Shown here in pieces: positions 28,113-37,067 of a stretch of DNA of 64,000 bases. The notes beneath the pieces are model-generated. The model saw only the letters and a list, made by a program, of their open reading frames with translations, was not told the origin of the DNA and ran no database searches. Origin of the DNA: Actinomycetota bacterium (GTDB taxonomy: Bacteria > Actinomycetota > Acidimicrobiia > Acidimicrobiales > Ilumatobacteraceae); contig WLIV01000015.1 in assembly GCA_009702045.1 (NCBI GenBank), forward strand, positions 19,827 through 83,826. The letters run 5' to 3'. Numbering within the stretch: position 1 is the stretch's first letter; each line of letters begins with the position of its first letter. A program made the position numbers and the translations under genes.

Positions 28113-28469
28113 TCAGTTGCGGCTGTCGTCGCCACCGGGCCGAGCGCCCGGACGTGGCATCGCGCCGAACCGCCCACGAACCGTCTCCGAGAGGTGGTTG
28201 AGGCTGGCCTCACCGATGGAGCGCGCCTGACGCTCGGCGAACAGGGCTCCGACCACCGCACCGATGAATGCCGCGAACGACAAGTAGGCGCTGATCCCGA
28301 GCAGAGCAACGGTGAGTGCCAGGCAGGCGATAGTGAAGATGGCCCACATCGCCAGCGACTGACGGCTGTGGTCGGCCGGACGATGCAGCGTTCGGCCGAA
28401 ACCTGGGTCGCGTTGCAGCTGCTCCTCGATCTGGCGAAGTATGCGTTGTTCGTCTTCCGACAGCGGCAT
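28113..28469 (-). CDS. DUF3040 small membrane protein
   Basis: 118 residues. The N-terminal MPLSEDEQRILRQIEEQL followed by DPGF is the signature of the actinobacterial DUF3040 family. Two hydrophobic segments (about residues 41-60 and 63-80) follow, then a charged C-terminus. AGGAG six bases before the ATG supports the start. In actinobacteria the gene often sits near dinB or the dcw cluster, as here; its function is unknown. It is convergent with the transglutaminase gene, four bases apart. Confidence 0.85.
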   Translation of the reverse strand: MPLSEDEQRILRQIEEQLQRDPGFGRTLHRPADHSRQSLAMWAIFTIACLALTVALLGISAYLSFAAFIGAVVGALFAERQARSIGEASLNHLSETVRGRFGAMPRPGARPGGDDSRN

Positions 28470-28537
28470 GGCGAGCTCCTGGACGGCGGCTTGAGGCATC
28501 ATCGCACGATTCCGCCCCGCAGACAACGCGCCCGCCG

Positions 28538-29833
28538 TCATCCGGTCGGTGAATCGCCCGGATGATCGGGGCCCCATTGCTGGCCACCCCGTTTGACCAG
28601 GCGCAGACCCTTGGCGGTGACGGCACTCGCCGGGCCGATCGCGGCGGTGCCGAACCTCGAGCGGATTGCATCGATCGTCTCCTCAGCGGCCTGCCACTCG
28701 CGCTCGTCCGCCAGCTTCGTCTGCCCGCCGGGCTGCAGCAACTGGTCCATCGAGAGCTGCTCGGCCACCGGGCCGAAGTGCGCACTGCTCACTCCGAGCA
28801 GGCGCACGCCGGGGCTGGGATCGATGGCCAGCAACAGTGGGTTGACCGCTTTGACGATCGCGTGAGCGGTATCGACCGGACCCAGCAACGTGACCGAGCG
28901 GGTAATGGTCTGAAACCCGTTGAACCGCACCTTCAAGGTGAGGGTGCGCGCCGCAGTGCCGTTCGCTCGCAGACGGCTGGCAACCGCGTCCGACAGACGC
29001 ACCAACTGCCGATGCAGCTCCTCATGGGTGTAGAGATCGCTCGGGAATGTTTCCTCATGACCGACCGACTTCACCCCCCGATCGACCTCCACTGGACGGT
29101 CATCGAGCGCCCAGGCCAGCCGGTGCAGGTGCTGTCCGTGTGCGGAACCGACCGCCGCCACGATCGACGCTTCATCGAGCGCCGCCAGATCGCGCACCGT
29201 GCGCACACCCAATCGATCGAGCCGCTCGAGCGTGGCCGGGCCCACACCCCACAACGCTTTGACGGGCAGCGGGTGCAAGAACGCGAGCTCTTCGCCCGGC
29301 TTCACCTCGATGACCCCAGCACCATCCTGCACGCCTGACGGGGTGGCTCGCGGTTTGGCAGCCACCGAGGCCAGTTTGGCCAGAAACTTGCTGGGGGCCA
29401 CGCCGACCGAACAGCGCAGTTGCAGCTGCGCCCATACGTCGTCTCGCAGTCGATGGGCGATCTGCACACCGTCGCCGAACAGGCGCACGGCACCGCTGAC
29501 GTCGAGGAACGCCTCATCGAGCGCGAGGGGTTCGATGTACGGGGTGAACGACCGGAAGATCTCGTGCACCTGAGCGCTGACCTTCGCGTACAACTCGTGG
29601 TCGCCGGGAAGGAACACCGCATGCGGACAGATGCGTCGGGCAGTGCGGGACGGCATCGCCGAGTGCACGCCGAAGCGACGCGCCTCGTACGACGCAGCAG
29701 CGATCACCCCGCGCGAACCGGTGCCGCCGACCACCACCGGCTGTCCGTGCAGATCAGGGCGGCGACGCAGTTCGACGCTGACGTAGAACGCATCCATGTC
29801 GACGTGCAGGATCGTGCGGGAGGCTGCGGCCAT
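28538..29833 (-). CDS. dinB: DNA polymerase IV (Y family)
   Basis: A translesion polymerase. The 431-residue protein has the catalytic motif HVDMDAFYVSVELRRRP (about residues 9-25), the second acidic site LDEAFLDVSGAVRLFG, the YAKVSAQVHE helix, the HhH region LWGVGPATLERL, and the little-finger domain. The C-terminus beyond about 395 is variable and lacks an evident beta-clamp box. No LexA-type box is seen in the six bases between it and the Nudix gene, so it appears co-transcribed with the Nudix hydrolase rather than separately SOS-controlled. Confidence 0.94.
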   Translation of the reverse strand: MAAASRTILHVDMDAFYVSVELRRRPDLHGQPVVVGGTGSRGVIAAASYEARRFGVHSAMPSRTARRICPHAVFLPGDHELYAKVSAQVHEIFRSFTPYIEPLALDEAFLDVSGAVRLFGDGVQIAHRLRDDVWAQLQLRCSVGVAPSKFLAKLASVAAKPRATPSGVQDGAGVIEVKPGEELAFLHPLPVKALWGVGPATLERLDRLGVRTVRDLAALDEASIVAAVGSAHGQHLHRLAWALDDRPVEVDRGVKSVGHEETFPSDLYTHEELHRQLVRLSDAVASRLRANGTAARTLTLKVRFNGFQTITRSVTLLGPVDTAHAIVKAVNPLLLAIDPSPGVRLLGVSSAHFGPVAEQLSMDQLLQPGGQTKLADEREWQAAEETIDAIRSRFGTAAIGPASAVTAKGLRLVKRGGQQWGPDHPGDSPTG

Positions 29834-29839
29834 CGCCGT

Positions 29840-30322
29840 CTACTCCACGCGCTCGATACGACCGACGGAACGTTCTGCACCATGCAAGATGAACTGGTAG
29901 GCGGTCTGCGCCGACCCCGCCAACCAGTCGTTCACAGGGACATGCACCCACGGAGGACTGTGCTGCAGCAGGCCGGGGGCTTCCGCCATGCTCACGTGGC
30001 GCACTTCTTCGACGATGCCATCGGGATCCGCGATGACGACGTCGCCGCTGACACCGTCGGCCTCCCAGACTTCGACAGCCATACGCCAACCCATGTCCGG
30101 TGCGTCCACGGCCACCGTGTAGCGACGGCCATGCCAGGAGGCGACGACCAGTCCGGTCTCCTCCAACACCTCCCGGGCCAGACCAACCAGCAACGTCTCG
30201 CCGTGGTCGATGACTCCACCTGGTGGCGTCCACTCCATCGAACGATCGCGCCGACGGTTGCCCACCAGCACCAACCCGTCGCCATGACGGATGAGAGCAC
30301 CACCCACCATCCAGCGTCGCAT
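29840..30322 (-). CDS. Nudix hydrolase
   Basis: A 160-residue Nudix protein. The Nudix box is complete: GGVIDHGETLLVGLAREVLE followed by ETG, starting at about residue 36, fitting Gx5Ex7REUxEExGU. The N-terminal strand MRRWMVGGALIRHGDGLVLV and the long C-terminal acidic part are typical. The substrate is unknown; proximity to dinB suggests nucleotide-pool cleaning but does not prove it. A CACACT sequence six bases before the ATG is a weak leaderless -10 candidate. Confidence 0.88.
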   Translation of the reverse strand: MRRWMVGGALIRHGDGLVLVGNRRRDRSMEWTPPGGVIDHGETLLVGLAREVLEETGLVVASWHGRRYTVAVDAPDMGWRMAVEVWEADGVSGDVVIADPDGIVEEVRHVSMAEAPGLLQHSPPWVHVPVNDWLAGSAQTAYQFILHGAERSVGRIERVE

Positions 30323-30352
30323 CAGTTCAGTGTGCCATCCGCGAGCGGTATG

Positions 30353-31090
30353 TCACGCACCTTCGGAGCGGCGGCGGTGACGACCCTTGAAGTCGCTGAC
30401 CCAGAGCTTGATCACCAGGAACAGCGCTTCTTTGATGATGCCGCCCGACATCTTCGACACGCCGTCGATGCGGTCGTGAAACGTGATCGGAAACTCGACG
30501 ATCTTCCCGTCCACGCGCAGCAAGCGATACGTCATCTCCACCTGGAAGCCATACCCCTCGGCCTTCACCGATTCGAACTGCATTCGTTCGAGCGCAGCCG
30601 AGCTGTAGGCGCGGTATCCAGCAGTCGCGTCGTTGATCGCCAGGCCCAGCACACCCGCCGCATAACGGTTTCCCCATCGCGACAGCTGACGCCGACGTGT
30701 CGGCCAGTTGACCGTGCGCCCACCCGGCACATAGCGACTGCCGATGGCGAGGTCGGCGCCGTGCTCGACGTTGGCGATGAGTGCTGGCAGCACCGCCGGA
30801 TCGTGCGACAGGTCGGCGTCCATCTGCACGCAGATCTCCGCACCATCGTCGATCGCCCGACGCAGGCCGGCCCGGTAGGCCCTCCCGAGACCGTTCTTCT
30901 CGGTGCGCCGCAGCACCGTGATGTGTCCGAGCTCATGACCGAGCGCTTCGGCCTTCTCGGCGGTGCCGTCGGGGCTTCCGTCGTCGACGACGAGGATCTG
31001 CACGTCAGGTGCTGCAGTCAGCACCTCGCGGCACAGCCGCTCGATGTTGTCGATCTCGTTATAGGTGGGGACGACCACAGTGGTGCGCAC
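30353..31090 (-). CDS. Polyprenol-phosphate mannosyltransferase-like GT2 glycosyltransferase
   Basis: A 245-residue GT2 enzyme of the dolichol/polyprenol-phosphate mannose synthase family, making polyprenyl-P-mannose at the membrane for wall glycolipids or protein mannosylation. Motifs: VVVPTYNEIDNIERL (about residues 5-19), VDDGSPDGTAE, RTEKNGLGRAYRAGL, QMDADLSHDPAVLP (DxD-like metal site), GSRYVPGG, and DATAGYRAYS. It lacks the C-terminal membrane domain of fused forms. The GTG start places a TAGGCT -10 box eight bases upstream (31099-31104). Confidence 0.9.
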   Translation of the reverse strand: MRTTVVVPTYNEIDNIERLCREVLTAAPDVQILVVDDGSPDGTAEKAEALGHELGHITVLRRTEKNGLGRAYRAGLRRAIDDGAEICVQMDADLSHDPAVLPALIANVEHGADLAIGSRYVPGGRTVNWPTRRRQLSRWGNRYAAGVLGLAINDATAGYRAYSSAALERMQFESVKAEGYGFQVEMTYRLLRVDGKIVEFPITFHDRIDGVSKMSGGIIKEALFLVIKLWVSDFKGRHRRRSEGA

Positions 31091-31191
31091 GGCGCAAGAG
31101 CCTAGGTCGTCGGAGGGGCGCGACACCCGGCGGGGCGAAACAGTGATGGCCTGCCCAGCCCGCGGACGGTCGCGGATGTCTCGCAGATCGT

Positions 31192-31197
31192 TACGCT
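31192..31197 (+). promoter_or_regulatory. Leaderless -10 box of the small membrane protein operon
   Basis: TACGCT on the plus strand, then seven bases, then the GTG at 31205. No Shine-Dalgarno is visible. It would drive the small membrane protein and the overlapping inositol-phosphatase gene. Confidence 0.55.
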
Positions 31198-31204
31198 GAC
31201 AGCC

Positions 31205-31486
31205 GTGACCGAACCGGAACGGCCCCTCTCCGCGCTGCCCTCGTCCGCCGCTCGCGCGGCTGCCTTCGTCGCGATCCTGCTCGGCGGAAGTGCCGGCGGG
31301 CTCATCGGCTACACGTTGGTGAAGCTGCAATGCCACGGGGAGTGCGCCGCGCCGAAGGGTATCGGCACGCTCACCGGCGCGCTGCTGGCGGCCGGCGGCA
31401 TGAGCATCGTCGCCGTCCTGGTGCTGCGAGCCGTGGGCGAGTGGCGCCAGATCGAGCAGCGCGAGCGAGCGAACCGCAACTCGTGA
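31205..31486 (+). CDS. Small two-helix membrane protein
   Basis: 93 residues with two hydrophobic segments (about 17-38, and 54-76 starting GIGTLTGALLAAGGMSIVAV), separated by a short loop with two cysteines (CHGEC). The C-terminal tail is charged (EWRQIEQRERANRN). No known domain. The GTG start is supported by the TACGCT box and by a GTGA overlap with the next gene, which implies translational coupling to the inositol-phosphatase-family protein. Function unknown. Confidence 0.7.
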   Translation: MTEPERPLSALPSSAARAAAFVAILLGGSAGGLIGYTLVKLQCHGECAAPKGIGTLTGALLAAGGMSIVAVLVLRAVGEWRQIEQRERANRNS

Positions 31487-32292
31487 ACGCGGACGACGGC
31501 GAGCTGCTGGCACTCGCCACCCGCCTCGCGTTGGCCGCGGGCAAGATGGTCCGCGACGGACGCCGCGAGCGTGGTGTCGCCACGGTCTCCACCAAGAGCG
31601 CGGCCACCGACATGGTCACCGAGTTCGACAAGGCGAGCGAAGATCTCATCGTCGGAGGCATCCTCGAGGCGCGTGCGCACGACGGAATCGTCGGCGAAGA
31701 GGGCACCGACACTCTCGGTACCAGTGGCGTCGACTGGCTGATCGATCCGATCGACGGCACCACCAACTTCCTGTACGGTCTGCCCGGCTGGGCAGTGTCC
31801 ATCGCCGCCCGCACTGCCGAAGGCACCCGCGTCGGGGTCGTCTATGTGCCGTCGAACGACGAGCTGTTCACTGCCCGCGCCGGGCATGGCGCGTTCCTCA
31901 ACGGAGAGCCGATCCACTGCAGCGACACTGACGACCTCGCGCTTGCACTGGTTGCCACCGGCTTCGCCTACACCGTCGAGCGCCGCGCTGAACAGGCCAG
32001 ACGGGTGGCCGAACTGCTGCCACGGATCCGCGATGTGCGCCGCTTGGGCGCAGCCGCGCCCGACCTGTGCAACCTCGCTGCCGGGCGCGTCGATGTGTAC
32101 TTCGAGCAGTGGCTCGGACCGTGGGACCTCGCCGCCGGCGAACTGATCGCTCGCGAGGCGGGTTGCCTGCTCGGCAGCCTCGATGGGGGGCCGTTGCACC
32201 ACTCGTCCGTACTCGCCGCCACCCCATCGCTGTTCGCCCCGATGCGCGACCTACTCGCGGCAATCGACCGCGACCCCGCAGCACGCGCCTGA
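31483..32292 (+). CDS. Inositol monophosphatase family protein
   Basis: A Mg-dependent phosphatase of the IMPase/FBPase superfamily. The 269-residue protein shows all three metal motifs: GEEG in GIVGEEGTDT (about residues 67-76), WLIDPIDGTTNFLYG (about 84-98) and GPWDLAAGELIAREAG (about 207-222). Substrates in the family include inositol phosphates, histidinol phosphate and fructose bisphosphate; none can be chosen from sequence. Inositol metabolism would fit the nearby mannosyltransferases (30353 and 43509) if phosphatidylinositol mannosides are made, which is speculative. Confidence 0.9.
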   Translation: MNADDGELLALATRLALAAGKMVRDGRRERGVATVSTKSAATDMVTEFDKASEDLIVGGILEARAHDGIVGEEGTDTLGTSGVDWLIDPIDGTTNFLYGLPGWAVSIAARTAEGTRVGVVYVPSNDELFTARAGHGAFLNGEPIHCSDTDDLALALVATGFAYTVERRAEQARRVAELLPRIRDVRRLGAAAPDLCNLAAGRVDVYFEQWLGPWDLAAGELIAREAGCLLGSLDGGPLHHSSVLAATPSLFAPMRDLLAAIDRDPAARA

Positions 32293-32313
32293 TCTCGTCC
32301 CCGGCCTGGCAAG

Positions 32314-33003
32314 ATGGGAGACGTGGGAACCCGCATCCTCTCGGTCGAAGACGACGAACGTATCCGCACGGCGGTGAAGCTCGCGCTCGAGGACGAGGGC
32401 TGGACCGTCGACGAGGCCGGCAGCGGTGAGGAAGCCGTCGAACTGTTCGCCCGCGCGGCCCCCGACGTGGTGCTCATCGACATCATGCTGCCGGGGATGG
32501 ACGGTTTCGAGCTGTGCCGTACTCTGCGCCGTCATTCCGATGTGCCGATCGTGATGGTCACGGCCCGCAACGACACCCACGATGTGGTGGCAGGTCTCGA
32601 GGCTGGCGCCGACGACTATCTCACCAAGCCGTTCGCTCCCAAGGAGTTATCGGCCCGCATTCGTGCCCTGCTGCGTCGCATCCGGCCGATCAGCGCAGCG
32701 CACGCCAGGCTCGTGTTCGGTGATCTGGAGATCATCCCGGACGAGGGCAAGGTGCTCCGCTTGGGAACCGAACTGCACCTCACCAAGACCGAGTTCCGCC
32801 TCCTGTGCGAGCTTGCCCAGAACCCTGGCCGAGTGTTCAGCCGCGAGAGCCTGCTCGACAAGGTGTGGGGCTACGACTACTTCGGAGATGGTCGGCTGGT
32901 CGATGTGCATGTGCGGCGTCTGCGCACCAAGGTCGAACAGGATCCGGCCAACCCGCGTCACGTGGTCACGGTCCGAGGCCTCGGCTACCGCTTGCAGTCG
33001 TGA
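32314..33003 (+). CDS. mtrA: OmpR-family response regulator, MtrA-like
   Basis: A 229-residue two-component regulator. The receiver domain has the acidic pair EDDE (about residues 11-14), the phospho-acceptor Asp in VVLIDIMLPGMDG, VMVTARND and KPFAPKELSARI. The C-terminal winged helix ends HVRRLRTKVEQDPANPRHVV, then VRGLGYRLQS. Order with the following kinase and GerMN lipoprotein matches actinobacterial mtrA-mtrB-lpqB, which controls cell-wall and division genes. ATG is annotated; a GTG three codons later, preceded by GGGAG, is possible. Confidence 0.88.
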   Translation: MGDVGTRILSVEDDERIRTAVKLALEDEGWTVDEAGSGEEAVELFARAAPDVVLIDIMLPGMDGFELCRTLRRHSDVPIVMVTARNDTHDVVAGLEAGADDYLTKPFAPKELSARIRALLRRIRPISAAHARLVFGDLEIIPDEGKVLRLGTELHLTKTEFRLLCELAQNPGRVFSRESLLDKVWGYDYFGDGRLVDVHVRRLRTKVEQDPANPRHVVTVRGLGYRLQS

Positions 33004-34499
33004 CCGCTGCCGACGCCGCTGCCGAGCCGGGCGCGCTGACATCGCCGACAGCGCCGAGTCGCTGGCAAGGACTTCGCGATCGGCTGGCGGGTATGCAGCC
33101 CCGGCGGCTCAGCCTGCGCACACGCATCATGCTGATGTTCAGCATCGGTGCACTGGTTCTGTCGAGCTTCCTCGCCGCAGTGGCTTACACGTTCACGCGC
33201 ACCAGCGTCGTGAACCAGCGCGACAAAGCCGGCACCGACCAGGCCTACGGTCATGCACAGGTGGCCCAGAACGAACTCAGCACCAACAACCCTTCGGCAC
33301 AGCCCGCAATGGACCGCCTCCGCTCGCTGGGAGTCGGCCCGTTCGCAATCAACTTCCGCGGCAAGTGGAGCACCAGTTCGCCCCTCTTCACCTCGAACGC
33401 GATACCGACGGCGTTGCAAAGCCGCGTGCTCACCGACCTCACCCCATCACGGATGATCACCGTCATCGACGGCGATGCCGTGCTGGTCATCGGGATTCCA
33501 CTCACCGATCTCAAGGCCAGCTACTTCGAGTTCGTACCACTCAGTGATGCGTCGTCCACGTTGAACAGTGTGATGCTCAGCCTGCTGTTCGCCGGGTTCA
33601 TCACCACCCTCGCCGGCGCCTTGCTCGGTACCTTGGCAGCGAGCAGAGCGGTACGGCCGTTGGCGGATGCCGCCCAGGCCGCCAAGGCGATCGCTGGTGG
33701 TCGTCTGGACACGCGCCTCGAACCCACGGTCGACCCAGATCTGCGGGTGTTGGCCAACTCGTTCAACGACATGGCGTCGGCGCTACAAGCGCGCGTCGAA
33801 CGAGACACCCGGTTCACCAGCGATGTCAGCCATGAACTCCGATCACCGCTGATGACGTTGGCGGCCAGCGTGGAAGTGATGCAAGCCCGCCGCGACGACA
33901 TGCCCGAGCGTGCGCAGGCAGCGCTCGACCTGCTCGTTGCTGACGTGGCCCGCTTCAGCGGTCTCGTGGAGGATCTGCTGGAGATCTCCCGTTTCGACGC
34001 AGGGGCCATTCGCCTCAACCTGGAAGATCTCCTGGTTGCCGAGTTCGTCCGCCAAGCCGTGGCGGTCAGCAGTATGCGCCACACAAAGGTGACGGTCACC
34101 GAACGCGCCGAAGGGGTGGTCATCCGCGGCGACCGACGGCGACTGGCCCGCGTGGTGGCCAACCTGATCGACAACGCCCGTTTGCACGGCGGGGGCGATG
34201 CCACTATCGCCGTCACCGAGCCTGAGGGTGAAGGCGAGCCGTTGGCCCACATCTGGATCACCATCGAAGACCATGGCCTCGGCGTGCCCACCGAGGAGCG
34301 CACCCTGATCTTCGAACGTTTCGCCCGCGGCGCGGTGGCCGGCCGGCGGAGCAGCAGCGACGGCGCCGGTCTCGGCCTCAGCCTGGTCGACGAACATGTG
34401 CGGTTGCACGGTGGCCGAGTCTGGATGGAAGACCGGCTCGACGGCGAGCCCGGCGCCCGGTTCGTACTCGAACTTGCGGCCGACGAGGTCGGCGTATGA
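33000..34499 (+). CDS. mtrB: Sensor histidine kinase, MtrB-like
   Basis: A 499-residue membrane kinase. It has a cytoplasmic lead, a first transmembrane helix (about residues 43-65), an extracytoplasmic sensor of about 120 residues, a second helix (about 190-212), a HAMP domain, the H box FTSDVSHELRSPLMTLAA, the N box VVANLIDNARLHGGG and G boxes DHGLGVPTEE and GAGLGLSLVDEH. The GTG start overlaps the response regulator stop (GTGA), and its stop overlaps the lipoprotein gene (ATGA), a tight mtrA-mtrB-lpqB type operon. Confidence 0.88.
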   Translation: MTAADAAAEPGALTSPTAPSRWQGLRDRLAGMQPRRLSLRTRIMLMFSIGALVLSSFLAAVAYTFTRTSVVNQRDKAGTDQAYGHAQVAQNELSTNNPSAQPAMDRLRSLGVGPFAINFRGKWSTSSPLFTSNAIPTALQSRVLTDLTPSRMITVIDGDAVLVIGIPLTDLKASYFEFVPLSDASSTLNSVMLSLLFAGFITTLAGALLGTLAASRAVRPLADAAQAAKAIAGGRLDTRLEPTVDPDLRVLANSFNDMASALQARVERDTRFTSDVSHELRSPLMTLAASVEVMQARRDDMPERAQAALDLLVADVARFSGLVEDLLEISRFDAGAIRLNLEDLLVAEFVRQAVAVSSMRHTKVTVTERAEGVVIRGDRRRLARVVANLIDNARLHGGGDATIAVTEPEGEGEPLAHIWITIEDHGLGVPTEERTLIFERFARGAVAGRRSSSDGAGLGLSLVDEHVRLHGGRVWMEDRLDGEPGARFVLELAADEVGV

Positions 34500-35116
34500 A
34501 CCGCATCATGCGCTCAGTGGCCGCAGCCGTTGCCGGGCTCGTCGTCCTCAGCGCGTGCGGTATCAGCGCCGACGCCGACCCGCGCGACATCGCCGCTGTC
34601 AACCAGTTGCCGCTCGGCATCGACTCGGACAGCAATGCCGGCGCAGCCACGGGTGCTGCCAAGATCTACCTGCTGGCACCCGAGGTCGTTGGCGAGTCCA
34701 CGACCCTGCAGGCTGTCGCCCGCGATGTCGACGAAACGCCGACCGATCTGCTGAACTCACTGTTTGCCGGACCCAATGCAGGCGAGAACGATCAACAACT
34801 CCGCACCGACCTCCCGCAGGGGCTGGCGCTGCTCTCAGCCCAGATCCGGGCCGGCGTCCTGGTGATCGACGTGAGCAAGGAACTGCAGCAACTGTCCGGT
34901 CAAGTACTCATCTCAGCGGTGGCACAACTGGTCTTCACCGGATCCGAGCTCAGCGGCGTGCGCTCGGTCAAGATCCTTGTCGAGGGCGCCGACCAGCAAT
35001 GGCCGAGTGGAAACGGTGAGGCGCAGAGCGATGCACTCACGATCTACGACTATCCGGGGTTGGTGCAATCGGCGCAGCCGGCCTACCCCGCGATTCCCAC
35101 GCCGGCGCAGCCCTGA
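34496..35116 (+). CDS. GerMN-domain lipoprotein (LpqB-like, short form)
   Basis: 206 residues with a signal peptide ending in a lipobox (VVLSACG, Cys at about 21) and a GerMN-type domain (KIYLLAP, LQAVARDVDETPTDLLNSLF, VLVIDVSKELQQLSGQVLIS). It is exported and anchored to the membrane. In mycobacteria LpqB modulates the sensor MtrB, and the position after an MtrB-like kinase suggests the same. It is much shorter than LpqB and has no C-terminal propeller region, so it represents only the GerMN part. The ATG overlaps the kinase stop. Confidence 0.78.
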   Translation: MNRIMRSVAAAVAGLVVLSACGISADADPRDIAAVNQLPLGIDSDSNAGAATGAAKIYLLAPEVVGESTTLQAVARDVDETPTDLLNSLFAGPNAGENDQQLRTDLPQGLALLSAQIRAGVLVIDVSKELQQLSGQVLISAVAQLVFTGSELSGVRSVKILVEGADQQWPSGNGEAQSDALTIYDYPGLVQSAQPAYPAIPTPAQP

Positions 35117-35169
35117 CTCCTCAGTCCGCGCGCCTCGGCTTCTGTGGCTGATGCCTGGCATCTGTCAGA

Positions 35170-35553
35170 ATGCCGACGTCGATGGCGGGGCAATTCGCCG
35201 GAAGGGTGACACCAGCAATGGCGTGGGATTCGGCGAGGCCGGTTCTGTGGAAGCGGTTCGCGAAAGAGGGAGTGGTCTTCGCGGTCGGCATGACCGCGAT
35301 CATGTACCTGCTCGCCGGACAACGCGATCCGGGCAGCTACATCGGCGTACTGCTCGGTGCCTTCATGTACGTGGGTGTCGTGGGTGCGATGGCCAAGTTC
35401 GGCTACGTGCGCAAGACGTTTGCCCAACTGCGCACCGAGACCGCAGCACGACCGCCACGTCAGGTGGGGCGCACCGCCGCCGCACCCAGCACGCGTGCCC
35501 GCCCACGGCCCACCAGCCGCACCGGTGGTGTCTCGAAGGGGAAGCGGCGGTGA
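35170..35553 (+). CDS. Small two-helix membrane protein with basic tail
   Basis: Up to 127 residues; the start is uncertain (ATG at 35170, or at 35218, which gives MAWDSARPVLWKRFAKEG). Two hydrophobic segments are present (GVVFAVGMTAIMYLLAG and YIGVLLGAFMYVGVVGAMA). The C-terminal 45 residues are Arg/Pro/Thr-rich and disordered-looking. No domain recognised. Its stop overlaps the glpK GTG (GTGA), so translation is coupled to glycerol kinase, but no functional link is known. Confidence 0.6.
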   Translation: MPTSMAGQFAGRVTPAMAWDSARPVLWKRFAKEGVVFAVGMTAIMYLLAGQRDPGSYIGVLLGAFMYVGVVGAMAKFGYVRKTFAQLRTETAARPPRQVGRTAAAPSTRARPRPTSRTGGVSKGKRR

Positions 35554-37067
35554 ACCCGCCGGCAAGCGATGGTGGCCGCTGTGTGGTGGCGATCGATGCC
35601 GGCACCACCGGTGTACGCAGCCGAGCGATCTTTCCCGGTGCCAGTTCACCTGGAGCTGGTGACGTGATCGCTTCGTACCGCGAGTTCACGCAGCACTATC
35701 CGGACAACGGCTGGGTGGAGCACGACGCCGAGGAGATCTGGCACGCGGTGGTCGCCACCCTCAACGATGTCATCCGTTCCGTTGGTGCCGACCGCGTGGC
35801 GGCCATCGGGATCGCCAACCAGCGCGAGACAGTGCTGGCCTGGAACCGCGACACCGGAATTCCTTACGGCACCGCCATCGTGTGGCAGGACCGCCGCACG
35901 GCCGAACGCTGCGATCAATTGTTCGCCGAGGGCGCCCTCCCACTCGTGCGCGAGGTCACCGGGCTGGTGCTCGACCCCTACTTCTCCGGCTCGAAGATGG
36001 AGTGGCTGCTCACTCATCGCGACATCCCCAGAGACGCGACGCTCGCCTTGGGCACGATCGACTCGTGGCTGGTGTGGAAGCTCACCGGCGGTGCTGAGCA
36101 CGTCACGGATCCGTCGAACGCGAGCCGCACGATGCTGTTCGACATTCGTTCGCTGCGGTGGTCCCAACCGTTGTGCGATCTGTTCGACATTCCGATGGCC
36201 GCACTGCCGGACGTGCGCCCATCCAGTGGTCGCTTCGGTGTCACCGCCGCCGGATTCGGCGTCCCAGCCGGCATCCCCATCTCCGGGATCGCCGGCGACC
36301 AACAGGCTGCGTTGTTCGGCCAAGCCTGCTTCTCACCGGGTATGGCCAAGAACACGTACGGCACCGGCAGCTTCGTGCTGCTCAACGTCGGCGACACGTG
36401 CCCGCAACCGGCCGAAGGGATGCTCACGACCGTGGCCTGGACGCTGGCCGACGGCACCGTGGCCTACGCGCTCGAGGGTGCCATCTTCGTCACCGGCGCT
36501 GCGGTGCAATGGCTACGCGACGGGCTGCAGGTGATCGAGTCCGCGGCCGAAGTAGGGCCGTTAGCAGCCACCGTCACCGACAGCGGCGGCGTCTACATCG
36601 TTCCCGCGTTCACCGGCCTCGGCAGCCCGTGGTGGGACCCATACGCGCGCGGCACCATCGTGGGCATTACCCGCGGCACGACAAAGGCGCACCTTGCCCG
36701 AGCCGTGGTGGAAGCCATGACGTACCAGACCCGCGATGCCGTCGACGCCATGTCGGCTGCCGCAGGAGTGCAGATCGCCGATCTCCGCGTCGACGGCGGC
36801 GCCTCGGCGATGGACTCGATGCTGCAGATGCAGGCCGACCAGCTCGGTGTCACCGTACGGCGCCCCACCGATCAGGAGACCACCGCGCTCGGAGCCGCGT
36901 ACCTGGCGGGCCTGGCTGAGGGCGTGTGGCCCTCGCTCGCCGCGATCGCCGCCGAGTGGGCGGTTGACGCCGTCTTCGAACCCGAACCCGACCGCACGTT
37001 CACCGATCTCGCGCACGCCACGTGGCAGCGTGCGGTGGCGTGCTCACGAGATTGGATCCAGCACTGA
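35550..37067 (+). CDS. glpK: Glycerol kinase (FGGY family)
   Basis: Phosphorylates glycerol to sn-glycerol 3-phosphate. The 505-residue protein shows VAIDAGTTGVRSRAIF (about residues 13-28), GIANQRETVLAWNRDTG, the block GTAIVWQDRRTAERCD, GIAGDQQAALFGQACF, GTGSFVLLN and the second FGGY signature region GGVYIVPAFTGLGSPWWDPY. These glycerol-kinase blocks distinguish it from the more divergent FGGY kinase at 58045-59490. The GTG start overlaps the previous gene. The glpD partner lies about 17 kb away in another operon. Confidence 0.92.
   Translation: MNPPASDGGRCVVAIDAGTTGVRSRAIFPGASSPGAGDVIASYREFTQHYPDNGWVEHDAEEIWHAVVATLNDVIRSVGADRVAAIGIANQRETVLAWNRDTGIPYGTAIVWQDRRTAERCDQLFAEGALPLVREVTGLVLDPYFSGSKMEWLLTHRDIPRDATLALGTIDSWLVWKLTGGAEHVTDPSNASRTMLFDIRSLRWSQPLCDLFDIPMAALPDVRPSSGRFGVTAAGFGVPAGIPISGIAGDQQAALFGQACFSPGMAKNTYGTGSFVLLNVGDTCPQPAEGMLTTVAWTLADGTVAYALEGAIFVTGAAVQWLRDGLQVIESAAEVGPLAATVTDSGGVYIVPAFTGLGSPWWDPYARGTIVGITRGTTKAHLARAVVEAMTYQTRDAVDAMSAAAGVQIADLRVDGGASAMDSMLQMQADQLGVTVRRPTDQETTALGAAYLAGLAEGVWPSLAAIAAEWAVDAVFEPEPDRTFTDLAHATWQRAVACSRDWIQH

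Noticed and set aside
28538..29839. SOS box expected before dinB
   Set aside because: No CGAAC-N4-GTTCG sequence occurs in the short gap to the Nudix gene; DinB seems to be co-transcribed.
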